Both the position numbers and the translations under genes were made by a program. Of a stretch of 64,000 bases of DNA, positions 1 through 9,495 are shown one piece after another. The stretch covers positions 177,646 to 241,645 of the forward strand of contig NZ_FORG01000007.1 in NCBI RefSeq assembly GCF_900113945.1. Direction: 5' to 3'. The stretch is from Xenorhabdus mauleonii. GTDB lineage: Bacteria; Pseudomonadota; Gammaproteobacteria; Enterobacterales; Enterobacteriaceae. How positions within the stretch are numbered: the stretch's first letter is position 1; each line of letters starts with the position of its first letter. The notes under the pieces are model-generated. The model saw nothing but the letters and a program-made list of their open reading frames with translations, was not told the origin of the DNA and did no database searches.

Positions 1-1
1 A

Positions 2-688
2 GTACTGGATATTAAGCTCTGGCCCCGCACCTTTGCCATCGCTGAACGGCTTTGGTCTGCCAAGGATGTCACGAATGAAAAACGCATGTATCAACGCTTG
101 CAGGCAATGGATACATGGACGACGGTGTCCGTCGGTTTGCAACAACACGCCAGCAGCCAGCGGCTGATGACCCGTCTGGCAAACAGTACAAATATCGAAC
201 CACTGCAAATCTTGGCAGAAGCGGTAGAACCCGCTCACTATTATTCCCGCCATCATGCCAAATTCAAGGCCGGCAATTACCATCAATATGAACCTCTGTA
301 CCGTTTTGCTGATGCCCTGGGGCCAGAAAGCCAGGTTGTCAGGGAGATGGATATATGGGTGACTCAATTCTTAAAAAATAAACAGGATTGGCAGGCAGAG
401 CAGGCGTTGCGCGATAGGTTGATTCGTTGGCGGGATAACCACAATGCCGTCATGAAAATAGTCAGAGCGAACTACATGATGAGTGATCTTGTCCCTGTCG
501 CGAATGACGTGGGAGAGATTGCTGAGTTGGGCTTGCTCATGTTAGATCATCTGAAATCGGGAAAAACGTTTTCTCCACAACAACGGCAGGATGCACAAAA
601 ATTACTGTCACAGGGCGCGCAAATGCGTGATGAAGTGGTAATACGGGCAGTATATCCGTTGGAAAGAATGCTCAAAGAGCTGAATTAA
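2..688 (+). CDS. Beta-N-acetylhexosaminidase (GH20), C-terminal part
   Basis: This is the 3' end of a gene that begins upstream of the window; the frame is open from base 2. The first residues read LDIKLWPRTFAIAERLWSA, which matches the end of the catalytic TIM barrel of glycoside hydrolase family 20 (W-P-R...A-E-R-L-W-S). About 190 residues of mostly helical, uncharacterised C-terminal sequence follow. GH20 enzymes remove terminal N-acetylhexosamine from chitin oligomers or glycans. The catalytic Asp-Glu pair lies outside the window, so activity cannot be judged. A hairpin downstream probably ends the transcript. The family call rests on the C-terminal motif only. Confidence 0.75.
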   Translation, partial: VLDIKLWPRTFAIAERLWSAKDVTNEKRMYQRLQAMDTWTTVSVGLQQHASSQRLMTRLANSTNIEPLQILAEAVEPAHYYSRHHAKFKAGNYHQYEPLYRFADALGPESQVVREMDIWVTQFLKNKQDWQAEQALRDRLIRWRDNHNAVMKIVRANYMMSDLVPVANDVGEIAELGLLMLDHLKSGKTFSPQQRQDAQKLLSQGAQMRDEVVIRAVYPLERMLKELN

Positions 689-770
689 TGGGTTTTACTG
701 ATCGCTATCATGCAATGAACCTGCTTTTGATATGTTCATTTCAGCCATCCATTCAGTCATAAAAAATCAT

Positions 771-805
771 CCAGAGTATGACATTCTTTAACAGTCATAC
801 TCTGG
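771..805. terminator. Bidirectional hairpin between converging genes
   Basis: A 12-bp perfect inverted repeat (CCAGAGTATGAC / GTCATACTCTGG) with an 11-nt loop sits between the GH20 gene (+) and the DUF6058-like gene (-). An A-run precedes it, which serves as a U-tract for minus-strand transcripts. Confidence 0.6.
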
Positions 806-821
806 TTACCTATAAAAATTT

Positions 822-1454
822 TCAGATTAGATATTTAGAACGCACCAATTCTATACATCTTTTGCGTGAACTACGTTCTCTTTCGTGGGGAGCAAACATT
901 GAACTAACTTCGTCGAGGAGATTGACTGATGTTATCAAGGTATTCATATCTGATTCAGGAATAGACTTTCTTAGTTGTTTTTCCGTTATTCTATCTATAA
1001 CCCTAATGGCCACCCCTTTGACCGCGATTTGTTCCGGTGAATTATCTTTTGTACAAACCCCATACGTGCCATCCAGAAAATGATTCCACGCTTCTTCCAT
1101 CACCTGACTATAGTCAGTTTCATTATCATAGATACCTAACTGTTGTAGTTCTTTTATTTTATTTTCATATCTGTAAAAAAATAGATTTTTCAACTTATTA
1201 TGATCGTAACTGTATTCCCTCACTAAATTAACCCAATCACACAGCCCTTTGGCATACCATTTATTACTTTTATTTATATTATGCTCACCAAAAAATGAAA
1301 TAACCGAATATATGTTCTCTGTTATATAAGAGGGTAATGGGAATATTTTATTTTTTTGCCAGATAACCAACTCATCAAGAGAGCATGCGTTACCCGATAA
1401 AAAGTCTTGTTCTAAAATAAAATTATCACTCAAATAGGCATCAATAATATTCAT
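822..1454 (-). CDS. DUF6058-like protein of unknown function
   Basis: 210-residue soluble protein with no signal peptide or membrane segment. The N-terminus (AYLSDNFILEQDF...SLDELVIWQ...PLPSYI) resembles the DUF6058 family, in which a short helical region that looks like a degenerate DNA-binding motif precedes a helical body; this match is from memory and is tentative. The remainder is rich in Tyr, Glu and Lys, with a basic C-terminus (RERSSRKRC). The gene is monocistronic, divergent in context from the GH20 gene, and downstream of the xaxAB terminator. Function unknown. Confidence 0.5.
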   Translation of the reverse strand: MNIIDAYLSDNFILEQDFLSGNACSLDELVIWQKNKIFPLPSYITENIYSVISFFGEHNINKSNKWYAKGLCDWVNLVREYSYDHNKLKNLFFYRYENKIKELQQLGIYDNETDYSQVMEEAWNHFLDGTYGVCTKDNSPEQIAVKGVAIRVIDRITEKQLRKSIPESDMNTLITSVNLLDEVSSMFAPHERERSSRKRCIELVRSKYLI

Positions 1455-1660
1455 TGCTCAGTTTCTCTTTGTTAATAATATTTTTTATTCATCAATGATT
1501 ATAGACTGTTGAGCGAGAAATATTCATCCATCTGGTATATCCTCAACATCAGAGCAATATATTCTTGCTGAAAAACATTTTCTAATCCTGCACGCAATTT
1601 TGTGATTCAGCAGCCAGCTACGCTGACAGAATCACTCATTATGTGAATGCGATTAAACAC

Positions 1661-1691
1661 AAAAAGGCCGGATAAAATTTCCGGCCTTTTG
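1661..1691. terminator. Rho-independent terminator of xaxAB
   Basis: AAAAGGCCGG / CCGGCCTTTT hairpin with A-rich and T-rich flanks, able to work on both strands. It lies 130 bp beyond the xaxB stop codon on the transcribed side. Confidence 0.75.
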
Positions 1692-1724
1692 CTATATAAT
1701 TTATATAAATTGGTTATTTTTATC

Positions 1725-1817
1725 TATACCCTATTAACTCCAAGTTTCAGGAAGCAACGTATTATCATCCCGCGTCGCAGGATGATAATACATGCACCTT
1801 GAAGTACGACGCGTATA
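1725..1817. repeat. 93-bp palindromic repeat, copy 1
   Basis: Starts with TATACCCTATTAACTCCAAG and ends with CTTGAAGTACGACGCGTATA. The two ends form an imperfect inverted repeat that opens with TATAC, and the centre is a separate GC-topped palindrome. Copies 2-4 are at 9087, 40344 and 41183, all exactly 93 nt. It abuts the xaxB stop codon. In this copy one stem pair has changed from C-G to T-A relative to copies 2 and 3, and one pair near the loop is a mismatch. Confidence 0.85.
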
Positions 1818-1820
1818 TGA

Positions 1821-2873
1821 CTATTTCAAATCAAGATATTGAGTAACCAAATCATCCAAAAAGGTTAATTGGCCGTTTATCAGGTTGCCCAATTCGCTCT
1901 GATTGATTTCACTGCCTGATAATTTATGCAGTTGTTCGGAAAACAGACTCCATGCCTGATGCACTTTATTCACTTCTAAAAGAAGAATATTGCGCTCTGA
2001 ATCTATTTTCATCACATTGTTCAAGTCAGATAAACGTTGCGTCACTGCCTGCAGTTTGGTTTTCAGCGCATCCGTCTCTTTGATTACTTGCTCAATTTGG
2101 TCAGTCAGTTTTGTTCTGGTGTCAGCTAAATCGATATATTTCAATCCCTCTGAAACTTTGCCCAATATCTTTCTGACTATTTCTACACCTTGTTTGATGG
2201 CCTGTTTAATCGCTTCTTTTTTAGGATCAGAGAGATCTAATTTATCAATATCACTGGCACTAGGGATAAAATCTTTAAACATATCCGCAATGTTGTTTGC
2301 ACGAATAACGTCTTGGCTTTCGATGATTTTATCTCGATCAGCATTTAATTTATCTCTTTGTTCACCTTTCTGTTTGATATCAGCCTGAAGCTCTGTTTCT
2401 TGCGCTTCTGTTTGTTCTATCAGATCATGCAGGCGTTCAGCCAATACAATATTACGGACATAGCTCATTTTCTCAGCCAGCTGACCGGATTTCCCGCTGA
2501 AGCTTACAATCACACGGTCGATATCTTTCGATAATTTCTGGATCAGTTGTTCACGCTCTTGCAACAAGCTATTGCGGTCATCTTCACTCAAGGAAGGATC
2601 TTTCATGGCTTCATCAATTTGCATAATCGTCTGAAAAATTTCCCCGCCAGTCAGTTGCTTTAATTCCGCTGACAATTGCGTTACAGATTCATGCATGGAT
2701 TGAGTGAGATCGCGGCTATTAAGTTCAAGGCGTTTAGTTTTTTCGTTGATTGGCCCCAAATCCGTTTTTTGCATGGCAGATAAAGACCAAATATTTTTTA
2801 CAGCAAGCTCTAACGCTTTTATATTGACTTGAGGGTACATATTTTCTTTTTGAGAGTTCATAACTTCAGACAT
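1821..2873 (-). CDS. xaxB: Xenorhabdolysin subunit XaxB (alpha-pore-forming toxin)
   Basis: 350-residue protein matching XaxB of Xenorhabdus, the second component of a binary alpha-helical pore-forming cytotoxin of the ClyA/YaxAB superfamily. XaxA and XaxB assemble together into a membrane pore that kills insect haemocytes and lyses red cells. The sequence is nearly all helix, with long heptad-type stretches (about residues 60-220 and 240-310) and no signal peptide, as is usual for the family. The length agrees with known XaxB. It lies 56 nt downstream of xaxA and is probably co-transcribed. A 93-bp repeat touches its stop codon and the terminator lies beyond that. No frameshift or truncation is seen. 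Confidence 0.93.
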   Translation of the reverse strand: MSEVMNSQKENMYPQVNIKALELAVKNIWSLSAMQKTDLGPINEKTKRLELNSRDLTQSMHESVTQLSAELKQLTGGEIFQTIMQIDEAMKDPSLSEDDRNSLLQEREQLIQKLSKDIDRVIVSFSGKSGQLAEKMSYVRNIVLAERLHDLIEQTEAQETELQADIKQKGEQRDKLNADRDKIIESQDVIRANNIADMFKDFIPSASDIDKLDLSDPKKEAIKQAIKQGVEIVRKILGKVSEGLKYIDLADTRTKLTDQIEQVIKETDALKTKLQAVTQRLSDLNNVMKIDSERNILLLEVNKVHQAWSLFSEQLHKLSGSEINQSELGNLINGQLTFLDDLVTQYLDLK

Positions 2874-2929
2874 TGAAATATCCTTTTTATTTGATCAATT
2901 ATTTCAGGAGAAAATTAACTATAGAACGA

Positions 2930-4156
2930 TTAGCTATAGAGTTTTCTATATTCAGCCAGTGCTTCATCAAAGGTCTTAATTAATTGACTGGAAGATCCTT
3001 TAACTTCTTCCCAAGGACTAATGACTTGCTCAAACGTTGCCACAAAGGAAGTAAGTCTCAATGCGTCATTAATTTCTGCGAATCTCTCTTTAGACGTGGT
3101 AATTTGAGTTAACATCGTGCTCCACATGAAATCCAAGTGGTTTAAGGCAACTTCCGCATCCAACATATAAGTATGAATGTTAAAGAAGTTTAGGGACAAA
3201 TTTTGGATGGCTGTTTGTAATGCACTTTTGTTTTTAACTTGATCTTGTAGCCCTTTAACTTCTTCAATCAGCTGGTTTTTCCTTTTACGGGCTTTTTCCG
3301 CTTTATCACCAAATATTCCACCGGTAATTGCCCAGCCAATAATTCCACCAGCCATTCCAGAGAACGCTAAGCCAACATATTTATCATAGTCTTTTTTGAG
3401 TTGCTCAATTTCTTTATTTTTCTCATCGATCTTGTCTTGCAGTTCTTTGATAGTGACAGAAAGTTTATTGTCATCCATCAATTTTTTCTTGCTATTGACC
3501 TGTGGCTGTAACCCTTGAACAATCTTACCGTTTGATAATTCCCCACCAATCAATTCCAGCTTAAAGTCAGATACCGCAGTTTTGACTTTTTGGGTATTTT
3601 CCTGCTGTTTTATAATGACTTTCTTCATACTGTCGAGAATATCACCCAAAGCAACAGAGATTTCTTTATCATCATTGGTATAGGTTATTTCAGCCAGCTG
3701 TTCGTCTGTTAATTCTCCCAGTTTTTTCTTTACTCGTTCAATAATCGGCATCTGGTTAATCACACTGATTATTTCTCTACCAGTTGAGGTGATTTGTTTG
3801 CCGGCATCTTCCAAGTCAATGCTTTGTTGTTGAACTTTACTTTCTACGCCACTCCAACTGGCAGCATGAGAATGAATATCTTTAAATAAAGATGTAATAT
3901 TTTCTGGTTTCAGCCCATTAATATCAATATCACTATAACCAATATATTCTTTTACCCCTTCAAGCGTAGTAGGCAGTTCCAAACTGCGTTTTGCATATAG
4001 CTTGAGATTAATGAGGTCTTCTTTGGTAAATATGCCTCCAGGGCGGGAAACACCTTCTATTTGTGAGGTTAACATTTTCAAGGTAATGCTGGGAACCTCG
4101 GACACAGGCACTTTATTTTCTGCCGCGTATTGATCCAATTTCATATTGTTCTCCAT
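2930..4156 (-). CDS. xaxA: Xenorhabdolysin subunit XaxA (alpha-pore-forming toxin)
   Basis: 408-residue first component of the XaxAB toxin. Long amphipathic helices surround a hydrophobic hairpin at about residues 262-282 (YVGLAFSGMAGGIIGWAITG), the expected membrane-inserting head; strongly charged coiled-coil sequence (KELQDKIDEKNKEIEQLKK) precedes it. No signal peptide is present, so release probably depends on another route or on lysis. The start ATG follows GGAG-like sequence; a second in-frame ATG four codons later (MKLDQY) is also possible. The upstream 250 bp is very AT-rich and should hold the promoter. Intact and full length. Confidence 0.93.
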   Translation of the reverse strand: MENNMKLDQYAAENKVPVSEVPSITLKMLTSQIEGVSRPGGIFTKEDLINLKLYAKRSLELPTTLEGVKEYIGYSDIDINGLKPENITSLFKDIHSHAASWSGVESKVQQQSIDLEDAGKQITSTGREIISVINQMPIIERVKKKLGELTDEQLAEITYTNDDKEISVALGDILDSMKKVIIKQQENTQKVKTAVSDFKLELIGGELSNGKIVQGLQPQVNSKKKLMDDNKLSVTIKELQDKIDEKNKEIEQLKKDYDKYVGLAFSGMAGGIIGWAITGGIFGDKAEKARKRKNQLIEEVKGLQDQVKNKSALQTAIQNLSLNFFNIHTYMLDAEVALNHLDFMWSTMLTQITTSKERFAEINDALRLTSFVATFEQVISPWEEVKGSSSQLIKTFDEALAEYRKLYS

Positions 4157-4409
4157 TCAAGTTGATGTCTCGTTTTGATTTAATATAACGGCACACCTTT
4201 CTGTCTGAGAACTCTTTAATTTTAATATGCTATAAATATGAATAATTACGTTATTTTTAATGAAAAAATGAAAGTTTTTTATTTGTATCAAAATAACTTT
4301 ATTTATTTAATTTCAATTAAAAATCTATAATGACAAAAGCCAAATTATATTTATTTGTTACTTATTTGTTTTTCAAAATTTAGCATATAAGGAAAAAATA
4401 AAGATATTA
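4157..4409. other. AT-rich promoter region of xaxAB
   Basis: About 250 bp of strongly AT-rich DNA with no open gene upstream of xaxA. No known regulator site is recognisable to me, although the long A/T runs are suited to H-NS or Lrp-type control (inference). Confidence 0.4.
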
Positions 4410-4442
4410 AATGGCCCTGCTCTTATTCAGGGCAGGGCCATT
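4410..4442. terminator. Terminator of the exb operon
   Basis: Hairpin AATGGCCCTGC / GCAGGGCCATT 26 bp past the exbD stop codon on the minus strand; AT-rich flanks follow in both directions. Confidence 0.7.
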
Positions 4443-4467
4443 TATATTTTCAGAAAATCAAGCAAGC

Positions 4468-4893
4468 TTATTGGGCTGCCACATTTTCCATGCCTACCAA
4501 CCCAATTTTGAGATAACCTGCTTTGCGCAGGGAATCCATGACACTCATCAACGTCTCATAATCGACAGTTTTATCTGCCTGAAAGAAAATCGTCGTGTCT
4601 TTGTTGGATTGTGTAGTCTGATCCAATACCGAGGATAAGGTATCGCGGTCAACTTGTTGATCACCCACATAAAGCTGATGATCCGCTTTCACGGTCAGAA
4701 ATACTGGCTTTTCTGGCCGCGGTTGCGGCTGGGCTGATGATGCCGGCAAATCAACTTTAATATCTACTGTTGCCAGTGGCGCTGCTACCATGAAAATAAT
4801 CAGCAGTACCAACATCACGTCAATAAATGGCGTGACGTTGATTTCATGCAATTCACCGCTATCGTCCAAATCTTCATTAAGACGTATTGCCAT
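4468..4893 (-). CDS. exbD: ExbD, TonB-energising proton channel component
   Basis: 141 residues, the normal ExbD length. A short cytoplasmic N-terminus (MAIRLNEDLDDSGELHEINV) is followed by one membrane helix, TPFIDVMLVLLIIFMVAAPL, which carries the conserved proton-pathway Asp in the P-F-I-D motif, then a periplasmic domain. With ExbB it uses the proton gradient to drive TonB, powering siderophore, haem and vitamin B12 uptake across the outer membrane. It starts 6 nt after exbB and the two are one operon. Confidence 0.96.
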   Translation of the reverse strand: MAIRLNEDLDDSGELHEINVTPFIDVMLVLLIIFMVAAPLATVDIKVDLPASSAQPQPRPEKPVFLTVKADHQLYVGDQQVDRDTLSSVLDQTTQSNKDTTIFFQADKTVDYETLMSVMDSLRKAGYLKIGLVGMENVAAQ

Positions 4894-4899
4894 AGTTAA

Positions 4900-5874
4900 T
4901 TACCTTGCCTCTGTTTTTTCTGCTTTGCTGTCAGCCAGATCAAGATCACGCCCCAGCAATAGGATTGCCTGAGCAGCCATATCCCCCACTTGCCCACGAT
5001 ATGACGTGATGACACGGGCAAAGACGTTATAAATCACAACCGCAGGAATAGCGGCGACCAGACCAAGTGCGGTTGCCAGCAATGCTTCTGCAATACCCGG
5101 AGCAACAACAGCCAGGTTCGTGGTTTGTGAATGGGCGATACCGATAAAGCTGTTCATGATCCCCCAAACTGTCCCGAACAGGCCGACAAACGGGGAGATT
5201 GCGCCGATAGTTGCCAGATAACCGTTACCACGTCCCATATGGCGGCTAATTGCAGCAACGGAGCGCTCCATACGGAATGCCGTGCGCTCTTTGATACCCG
5301 TTTTATCTGTGCTTTCAATTGACAAAGCGCGTTCTGATTGTGCTTCGTTCAATAACAGGCGGCTGATGCTCAATTTGCCAAACTCAGCGGCAGTCTTTAC
5401 TGCTGCATCTAAGTTGGCAGCATCTGCCAGAGCCAGTTGCTCTTTGCGCAAGCGGCGACGTGCTGTTAGCAATTCAACGCCTTTGGAGAAAAATAGTGCC
5501 CATGTGATAATGGAGGCTACCACCAACCCTATCATCACCGTTTTTACTACTGCGTCCGCGTTCTGGTACATGCCAAAAACAGACAGATCAGTTGCAAAGC
5601 CACTGGACAAGTTTTCAGATTTTTCATCAACTGGCATTATAGCGGTTTCAGTAACTGTGGTTTCAGTAGTCACTGTCTCTGCGGTCTGTGTTCCCGCGTT
5701 TGATGAGGCATCCGTTTTCGGTGCTGTTGTTTGTGAAGCGGCGGAAGATTCTGTGGTTGCCGGAGCGGCTACCTGAGCAGCAGCCTGATTTTCTGGCGTA
5801 ACAGCCGATGTATCAGCCCATGCTGAACTTGTTAATCCGAATGCCAATAGAATAGAAGCTGTCAAATTACGCAT
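4900..5874 (-). CDS. exbB: ExbB, TonB-energising proton channel component (extended N-terminus)
   Basis: 324 residues, about 80 longer than E. coli ExbB. It begins with a signal peptide (MRNLTASILLAFGLTSSAWA) followed by an Ala/Thr/Glu/Gln-rich periplasmic stretch to about residue 90. The MotA/TolQ/ExbB core with three membrane helices then follows, including the conserved GLFGTVWGIMNSF segment. Extended, signal-bearing ExbB forms are known in Serratia and Pseudomonas, so the extension is probably genuine rather than a wrong start. It is the first gene of exbBD, divergent from metC as in E. coli, with a Fur-like box upstream. Confidence 0.95.
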   Translation of the reverse strand: MRNLTASILLAFGLTSSAWADTSAVTPENQAAAQVAAPATTESSAASQTTAPKTDASSNAGTQTAETVTTETTVTETAIMPVDEKSENLSSGFATDLSVFGMYQNADAVVKTVMIGLVVASIITWALFFSKGVELLTARRRLRKEQLALADAANLDAAVKTAAEFGKLSISRLLLNEAQSERALSIESTDKTGIKERTAFRMERSVAAISRHMGRGNGYLATIGAISPFVGLFGTVWGIMNSFIGIAHSQTTNLAVVAPGIAEALLATALGLVAAIPAVVIYNVFARVITSYRGQVGDMAAQAILLLGRDLDLADSKAEKTEAR

Positions 5875-6284
5875 CAGTTAGCCTTACTCTCTCTTTTTAT
5901 AGATTTTGTTACTTAGCAGTGAATCGCGTTTACTCATCTTGCTAATCCTAATATGACCTGAGTCATGCGTTTTACTTTCTTACTCCAAGAGCTCACTCAC
6001 TTGCCCACGAACCATCAGAGGGAAAAAGTCAGCTGCAAATGATATCAGACATTGGGCGATTTGATAGTAATTATCATTACTATTTAATAAAAAAGTACCG
6101 ATTAATGGTACACCTCTGCGGATCTCTTCTGGTTTAACATCGACTGATCATCTTGAATTTTCGTCAAGTTGTTAGAATCCCTTTGGCAAATCCAACCTAA
6201 ATCTTTTAACTTGCTAATCATTATTTGAACAATTTAATTGGCCATTAAACGGTAAATCAAAAAATTCATATGGGGTAAGATGCC
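5875..6284. other. Divergent control region exbB / metC
   Basis: 410 bp between the divergent genes. It holds a Fur-like box (6063-6081) and must hold the metC promoter; I did not find a convincing MetJ box array. Confidence 0.5.
6063..6081. promoter_or_regulatory. Putative Fur box upstream of exbB
   Basis: GATAGTAATTATCATTACT agrees with the 19-bp Fur consensus GATAATGATAATCATTATC at 14 positions. It lies about 190 bp upstream of the exbB start, as expected for iron-repressed exbBD. Confidence 0.65.
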
Positions 6285-7478
6285 ATGGCAAAAAAGAAGA
6301 TAGACACTTTATTGGTCAATGTAGGAAGGGAAAAAAAATACACGCAAGGGGCCGTAAATCCCCTTATTCAACGTACATCATCGGTCATTTTTGATACCAT
6401 TGAAGACCTGCAACATGCTTTAAAAACCCACCATAAGGGCACATTAATTTATGGCCGCCGTGGCACGATGACGCATTTCGCCTTTCGGGATGCCATGACC
6501 ACGCTTGAAGGCGGAGCCGGTTGCGCATTATATCCTTCCGGTACGGCCGCAATTACGAGCTCGATTCTGGCTTTTGTGGAAAGCGGCGATCATGTGCTGG
6601 TGACAGGAACCGCGTACGAACCAACCCAATCTTTTTGCGATCATTTCCTGCGCAAGATGAACATTACCACCGATTATTTTGATCCGATGATTGGGAAAGG
6701 CATTGCAGCGCTCATTAAGCCAAACACTAAAGTGCTTTTTCTTGAATCCCCCGGCTCTTTGACGATGGAAGTCCAAGATGTTCCCGCTATCGTACAAGCT
6801 GCCCGTCAGATTAACCCTAAGATTGTGATCATTATTGATAATACATGGTCGGCCGGCATTCTGTTCAAGGCGCTGGAATTCGGTGTTGATATTTCTGTCC
6901 AATCTGCCACCAAATATATTATCGGCCATTCGGATGGAATGCTGGGAACCGCTGTCGCCAATGCCCGATGCTGGGAGCAACTCAGGGAAAAATCTTATCT
7001 GCTGGGACAAATTGCTGATCCCGATACGGTTTATATGGCAACCCGTGGTTTGCATACACTGGCTGTGCGTCTAAAGCAGCATGAAAAAAGCAGCATTCAC
7101 ATTGCTAAATGGCTCGCACAACGGCCAGAAGTGAGTGAAGTTTACCACCCTGCCCTGCCTTCCTGCCCCGGGCACATCTATTTTAAACGTGATTTTACAG
7201 GATCGTGTGGGCTATTTTCTTTCCTCCTGAAGACTCAACTGACCTCCAAGCAACTGTCTGATTATCTCGATAACATGAAGCATTTTAAAATGGCGTTTTC
7301 ATGGGGAGGGTTTGAATCACTGATTATGGAAATTCAACCCAAGGCGCTCAAAATACTGCGCCAATATAACCTGCCGCTAAAAACCGGCACATTGATTCGC
7401 CTGCACATAGGGTTGGAAGATCCGCAAGATTTGATTGATGATCTGGTCGCAGGTTTCTCTCGCCTCAGAGGCCGTTAA
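6285..7478 (+). CDS. metC: Cystathionine beta-lyase MetC
   Basis: 397-residue PLP enzyme of the Cys/Met metabolism family that cleaves cystathionine to homocysteine, pyruvate and ammonia in methionine synthesis. The PLP-binding lysine is in [14 protein letters not shown] near residue 210, preceded by the PLP-contact Asp in IIIDNTWS. The YGRRGTMT segment binds the neighbouring subunit's cofactor phosphate. Length and order next to divergent exbBD match E. coli. A GGGGTAAG ribosome site precedes the ATG. In E. coli yghB follows directly; here a damaged lysR/MFS locus intervenes. Confidence 0.95.
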   Translation: MAKKKIDTLLVNVGREKKYTQGAVNPLIQRTSSVIFDTIEDLQHALKTHHKGTLIYGRRGTMTHFAFRDAMTTLEGGAGCALYPSGTAAITSSILAFVESGDHVLVTGTAYEPTQSFCDHFLRKMNITTDYFDPMIGKGIAALIKPNTKVLFLESPGSLTMEVQDVPAIVQAARQINPKIVIIIDNTWSAGILFKALEFGVDISVQSATKYIIGHSDGMLGTAVANARCWEQLREKSYLLGQIADPDTVYMATRGLHTLAVRLKQHEKSSIHIAKWLAQRPEVSEVYHPALPSCPGHIYFKRDFTGSCGLFSFLLKTQLTSKQLSDYLDNMKHFKMAFSWGGFESLIMEIQPKALKILRQYNLPLKTGTLIRLHIGLEDPQDLIDDLVAGFSRLRGR

Positions 7479-7529
7479 TTTGCTCATTAAAGATGATTCT
7501 GAAAATGATACGAGTTGTGGATAATGTAT

Positions 7530-8151
7530 CTAGTTAATTCGCAACTCTTTTCTCAGAAACGCCAATATGCCACTCACCTTTGGCAATAATTGCCTTCCAA
7601 TCGGCCACATTAAATGAAGCGGCAAGCCATCGGTGATTAGCTCAGGCAAAATCATCACTAAATCACCTCGCTTGATATCATCACGTACCAACCATGTCGC
7701 TAATTGTGCTATGCCATATCCAGCCTTGACGGCACTAACTTTTGCTTCTCCGCTGCCAACAATAATGCGCCCTTCCATTGTTTTACGTTCAACCAACCCG
7801 GTATTATTCAAAATCAACCAAGGGGTTGTACTCCCATCAGCCTTACCATAGAGCACAGAATCATGGGATACCAACTCATTTATCGATGTGGGTACACCGC
7901 GTTTTGCTAAATAATCGGGCGAGGCACAAAAAATCATGCGTTCGCAGCCAAGATAGCTATGCCCCAAAGAAGCCGGCCAATATTCCGCTCCCCCAATGCG
8001 TACCGCCACATCAATTCCCTCATCCTGTAAATCAACAAAACGATCGGTAAATGATACGTGGGGCAATAAATGGGGATGCTGTTCCGTGAACTGTAAAAGT
8101 AGCGGCAACACATGTAGACGACCAAACGCCTCTGGCACATCTAGCCGCAAG
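7530..8151 (-). pseudogene. LysR-family regulator, N-terminus deleted
   Basis: The frame encodes a typical LysR effector-binding domain starting at RLRLDVPEAFGRLHVLPLLL and running to the natural-looking C-terminus (...KELRIN), about 205 residues. The winged helix-turn-helix of about 85 residues and the linker helix are absent. The minus-strand frame continues beyond 8151, but that sequence is the antisense of the MFS gene and not LysR. The protein could not bind DNA. The gene was evidently divergent from the neighbouring transporter before a deletion removed both 5' ends. It contains no internal stop, so the loss may be recent. Confidence 0.85.
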
Positions 8152-9081
8152 CGCTTATTTATCGTCATTTTGCTGATATTTTCAGCTTCCAATGCGCTAG
8201 CCGCAGTTGCCCAAAATATTTGGATACTTGCTATCGCCCGTTTTATTCCTGCCTTGATGCTCCCTGTATTTTGGGGAACCGCCAGCGAAACAGCCGGGCA
8301 AATTGTCGGCCCCAAACGTGCAGGCAGAGCGGTTTCACAAGTTTATTTGGGCATTTCAGCAGCGCTGCTTTTTGGTATTCCACTGGGCACACTTGCATCC
8401 GATTCCGTTGGTTGGCGAAGCACATTCTGGGGCTTGGCCGGCCTGTCACTTTTGATGGCAATTCTCATGTTTGTCTTCATGCCCGTTGTTGCACGGCCGG
8501 AGAAGATAAAAATTAAGGAACAAATACGGATTCTAAAAGATCGGCGATTTGTCGCGAACCTCGTGCTCTCTGTTGTTGTTTTTACCGCAATGTTCACGGC
8601 TTACACTTATTTAGCCAATACATTAGAGCGCATTGCCGGAGTTCAGACGGCATATGTCGGATGGTGGCTGATGGGTTTTGGTGCCATTGGCTTGATCGGA
8701 AACTGGCTCGGTGGTCGATTTGTTGATAGCAATCCACTAAGAGCCACGGTGATATTCACATTGCTGTTAGGTATAGGAATGAGCTTGAGTGTACCGCTGG
8801 CGGGTTCTTCGTTACTGCTTGGGATCTCTTTGGCAATGTGGGGAATTGCTTACACCGCATTATTTCCCATCTGTCAGATACGTGTCATGAAATCCGCATC
8901 GCGCGCCCAAGCGCTGGCAGGTACTTTGAACGTTTCTGCTGCTAATGCAGGGACAGGATTAGGGGCAATCATTGGCGGGGTAGCAATCTCACAATGGGGT
9001 CTGGGCAGTATCGGCTACGTGGCTACCGGTATTGCTGCGGTAGCGATCCTTATGGTGGCATGGATCGCACGGCTAAAATAA
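8152..9081 (+). pseudogene. MFS drug/sugar efflux transporter, N-terminus deleted
   Basis: The frame encodes roughly the last 310 residues of a DHA1/AraJ-type major facilitator: RLFIVILLIFSASNALAAVA (about TM3), then LAIARFIPALMLPVFWG and the remaining helices to ...MVAWIARLK. TM1, TM2 and the start codon are missing. The upstream sequence in this frame is antisense LysR coding DNA. A real protein could start only at an internal Met and would lack part of the N-terminal bundle, so a functional transporter is unlikely. The partner is the truncated LysR gene on the other strand; the two formed a divergent regulator/transporter pair. Confidence 0.85.
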
Positions 9082-9495
9082 GTGGTTATAGCCTATTAAC
9101 TCCAAGTTTCAGGAAGCAACGTATCATCATCCCGCGTCGCGGGATGATGATACATGCACCTTGAAGTACGACGCGTATAGTACAGTTACACTATTATCCC
9201 TATTTCCACTGCCATTAAACCACCAGCGGCAATCATCACATCGCTAATATTCCCCTCATTCCAAAGGAAATGGAGTGAGGGATTACGGCATTTTGGGTAC
9301 GCTGAAACGTGCTGCCGAATTTCTGGCTCATGCTTACCACTCCATGTTGATCATCCACCAATGACAAACAACCGCAGTTTTTTGCCTTTTTCTGTCCCGT
9401 ATGCTGATCAAATCAACTCCGATCTCCCTGTTATGGGTTACACTGAAAAGGATCTTTTGTTAATTAGTTTACTTGCCAAAATTACAGGATAAACA
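9082..9495. other. Intergenic region upstream of yghB
   Basis: 414 bp. The first quarter is a 93-bp repeat; the rest includes coding-like but stop-interrupted sequence that I cannot assign, then the yghB promoter region. Confidence 0.4.
9087..9179. repeat. 93-bp palindromic repeat, copy 2
   Basis: Same element as at 1725, with a perfect central stem (TATCATCATCCCGCG / CGCGGGATGATGATA, sharing the CG core). It lies 5 bp after the stop codon of the truncated MFS gene. Confidence 0.85.

Larger units (their letters stand above)
1455..1820. other. Intergenic region between xaxB and the DUF6058-like gene
   Basis: 366 bases without a supported gene. It holds the promoter of the minus-strand DUF6058-like gene, the xaxAB terminator and one 93-bp repeat, described separately. 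Confidence 0.6.

Noticed and set aside
8152..8315. Apparent N-terminal extension of the LysR protein
   Set aside because: It is the antisense of MFS codons past the deletion junction, not regulator sequence.
9180..9480. Coding-like stretch before yghB
   Set aside because: Short pieces interrupted by stops in all frames and no family match; may be an old gene remnant but I cannot support it.
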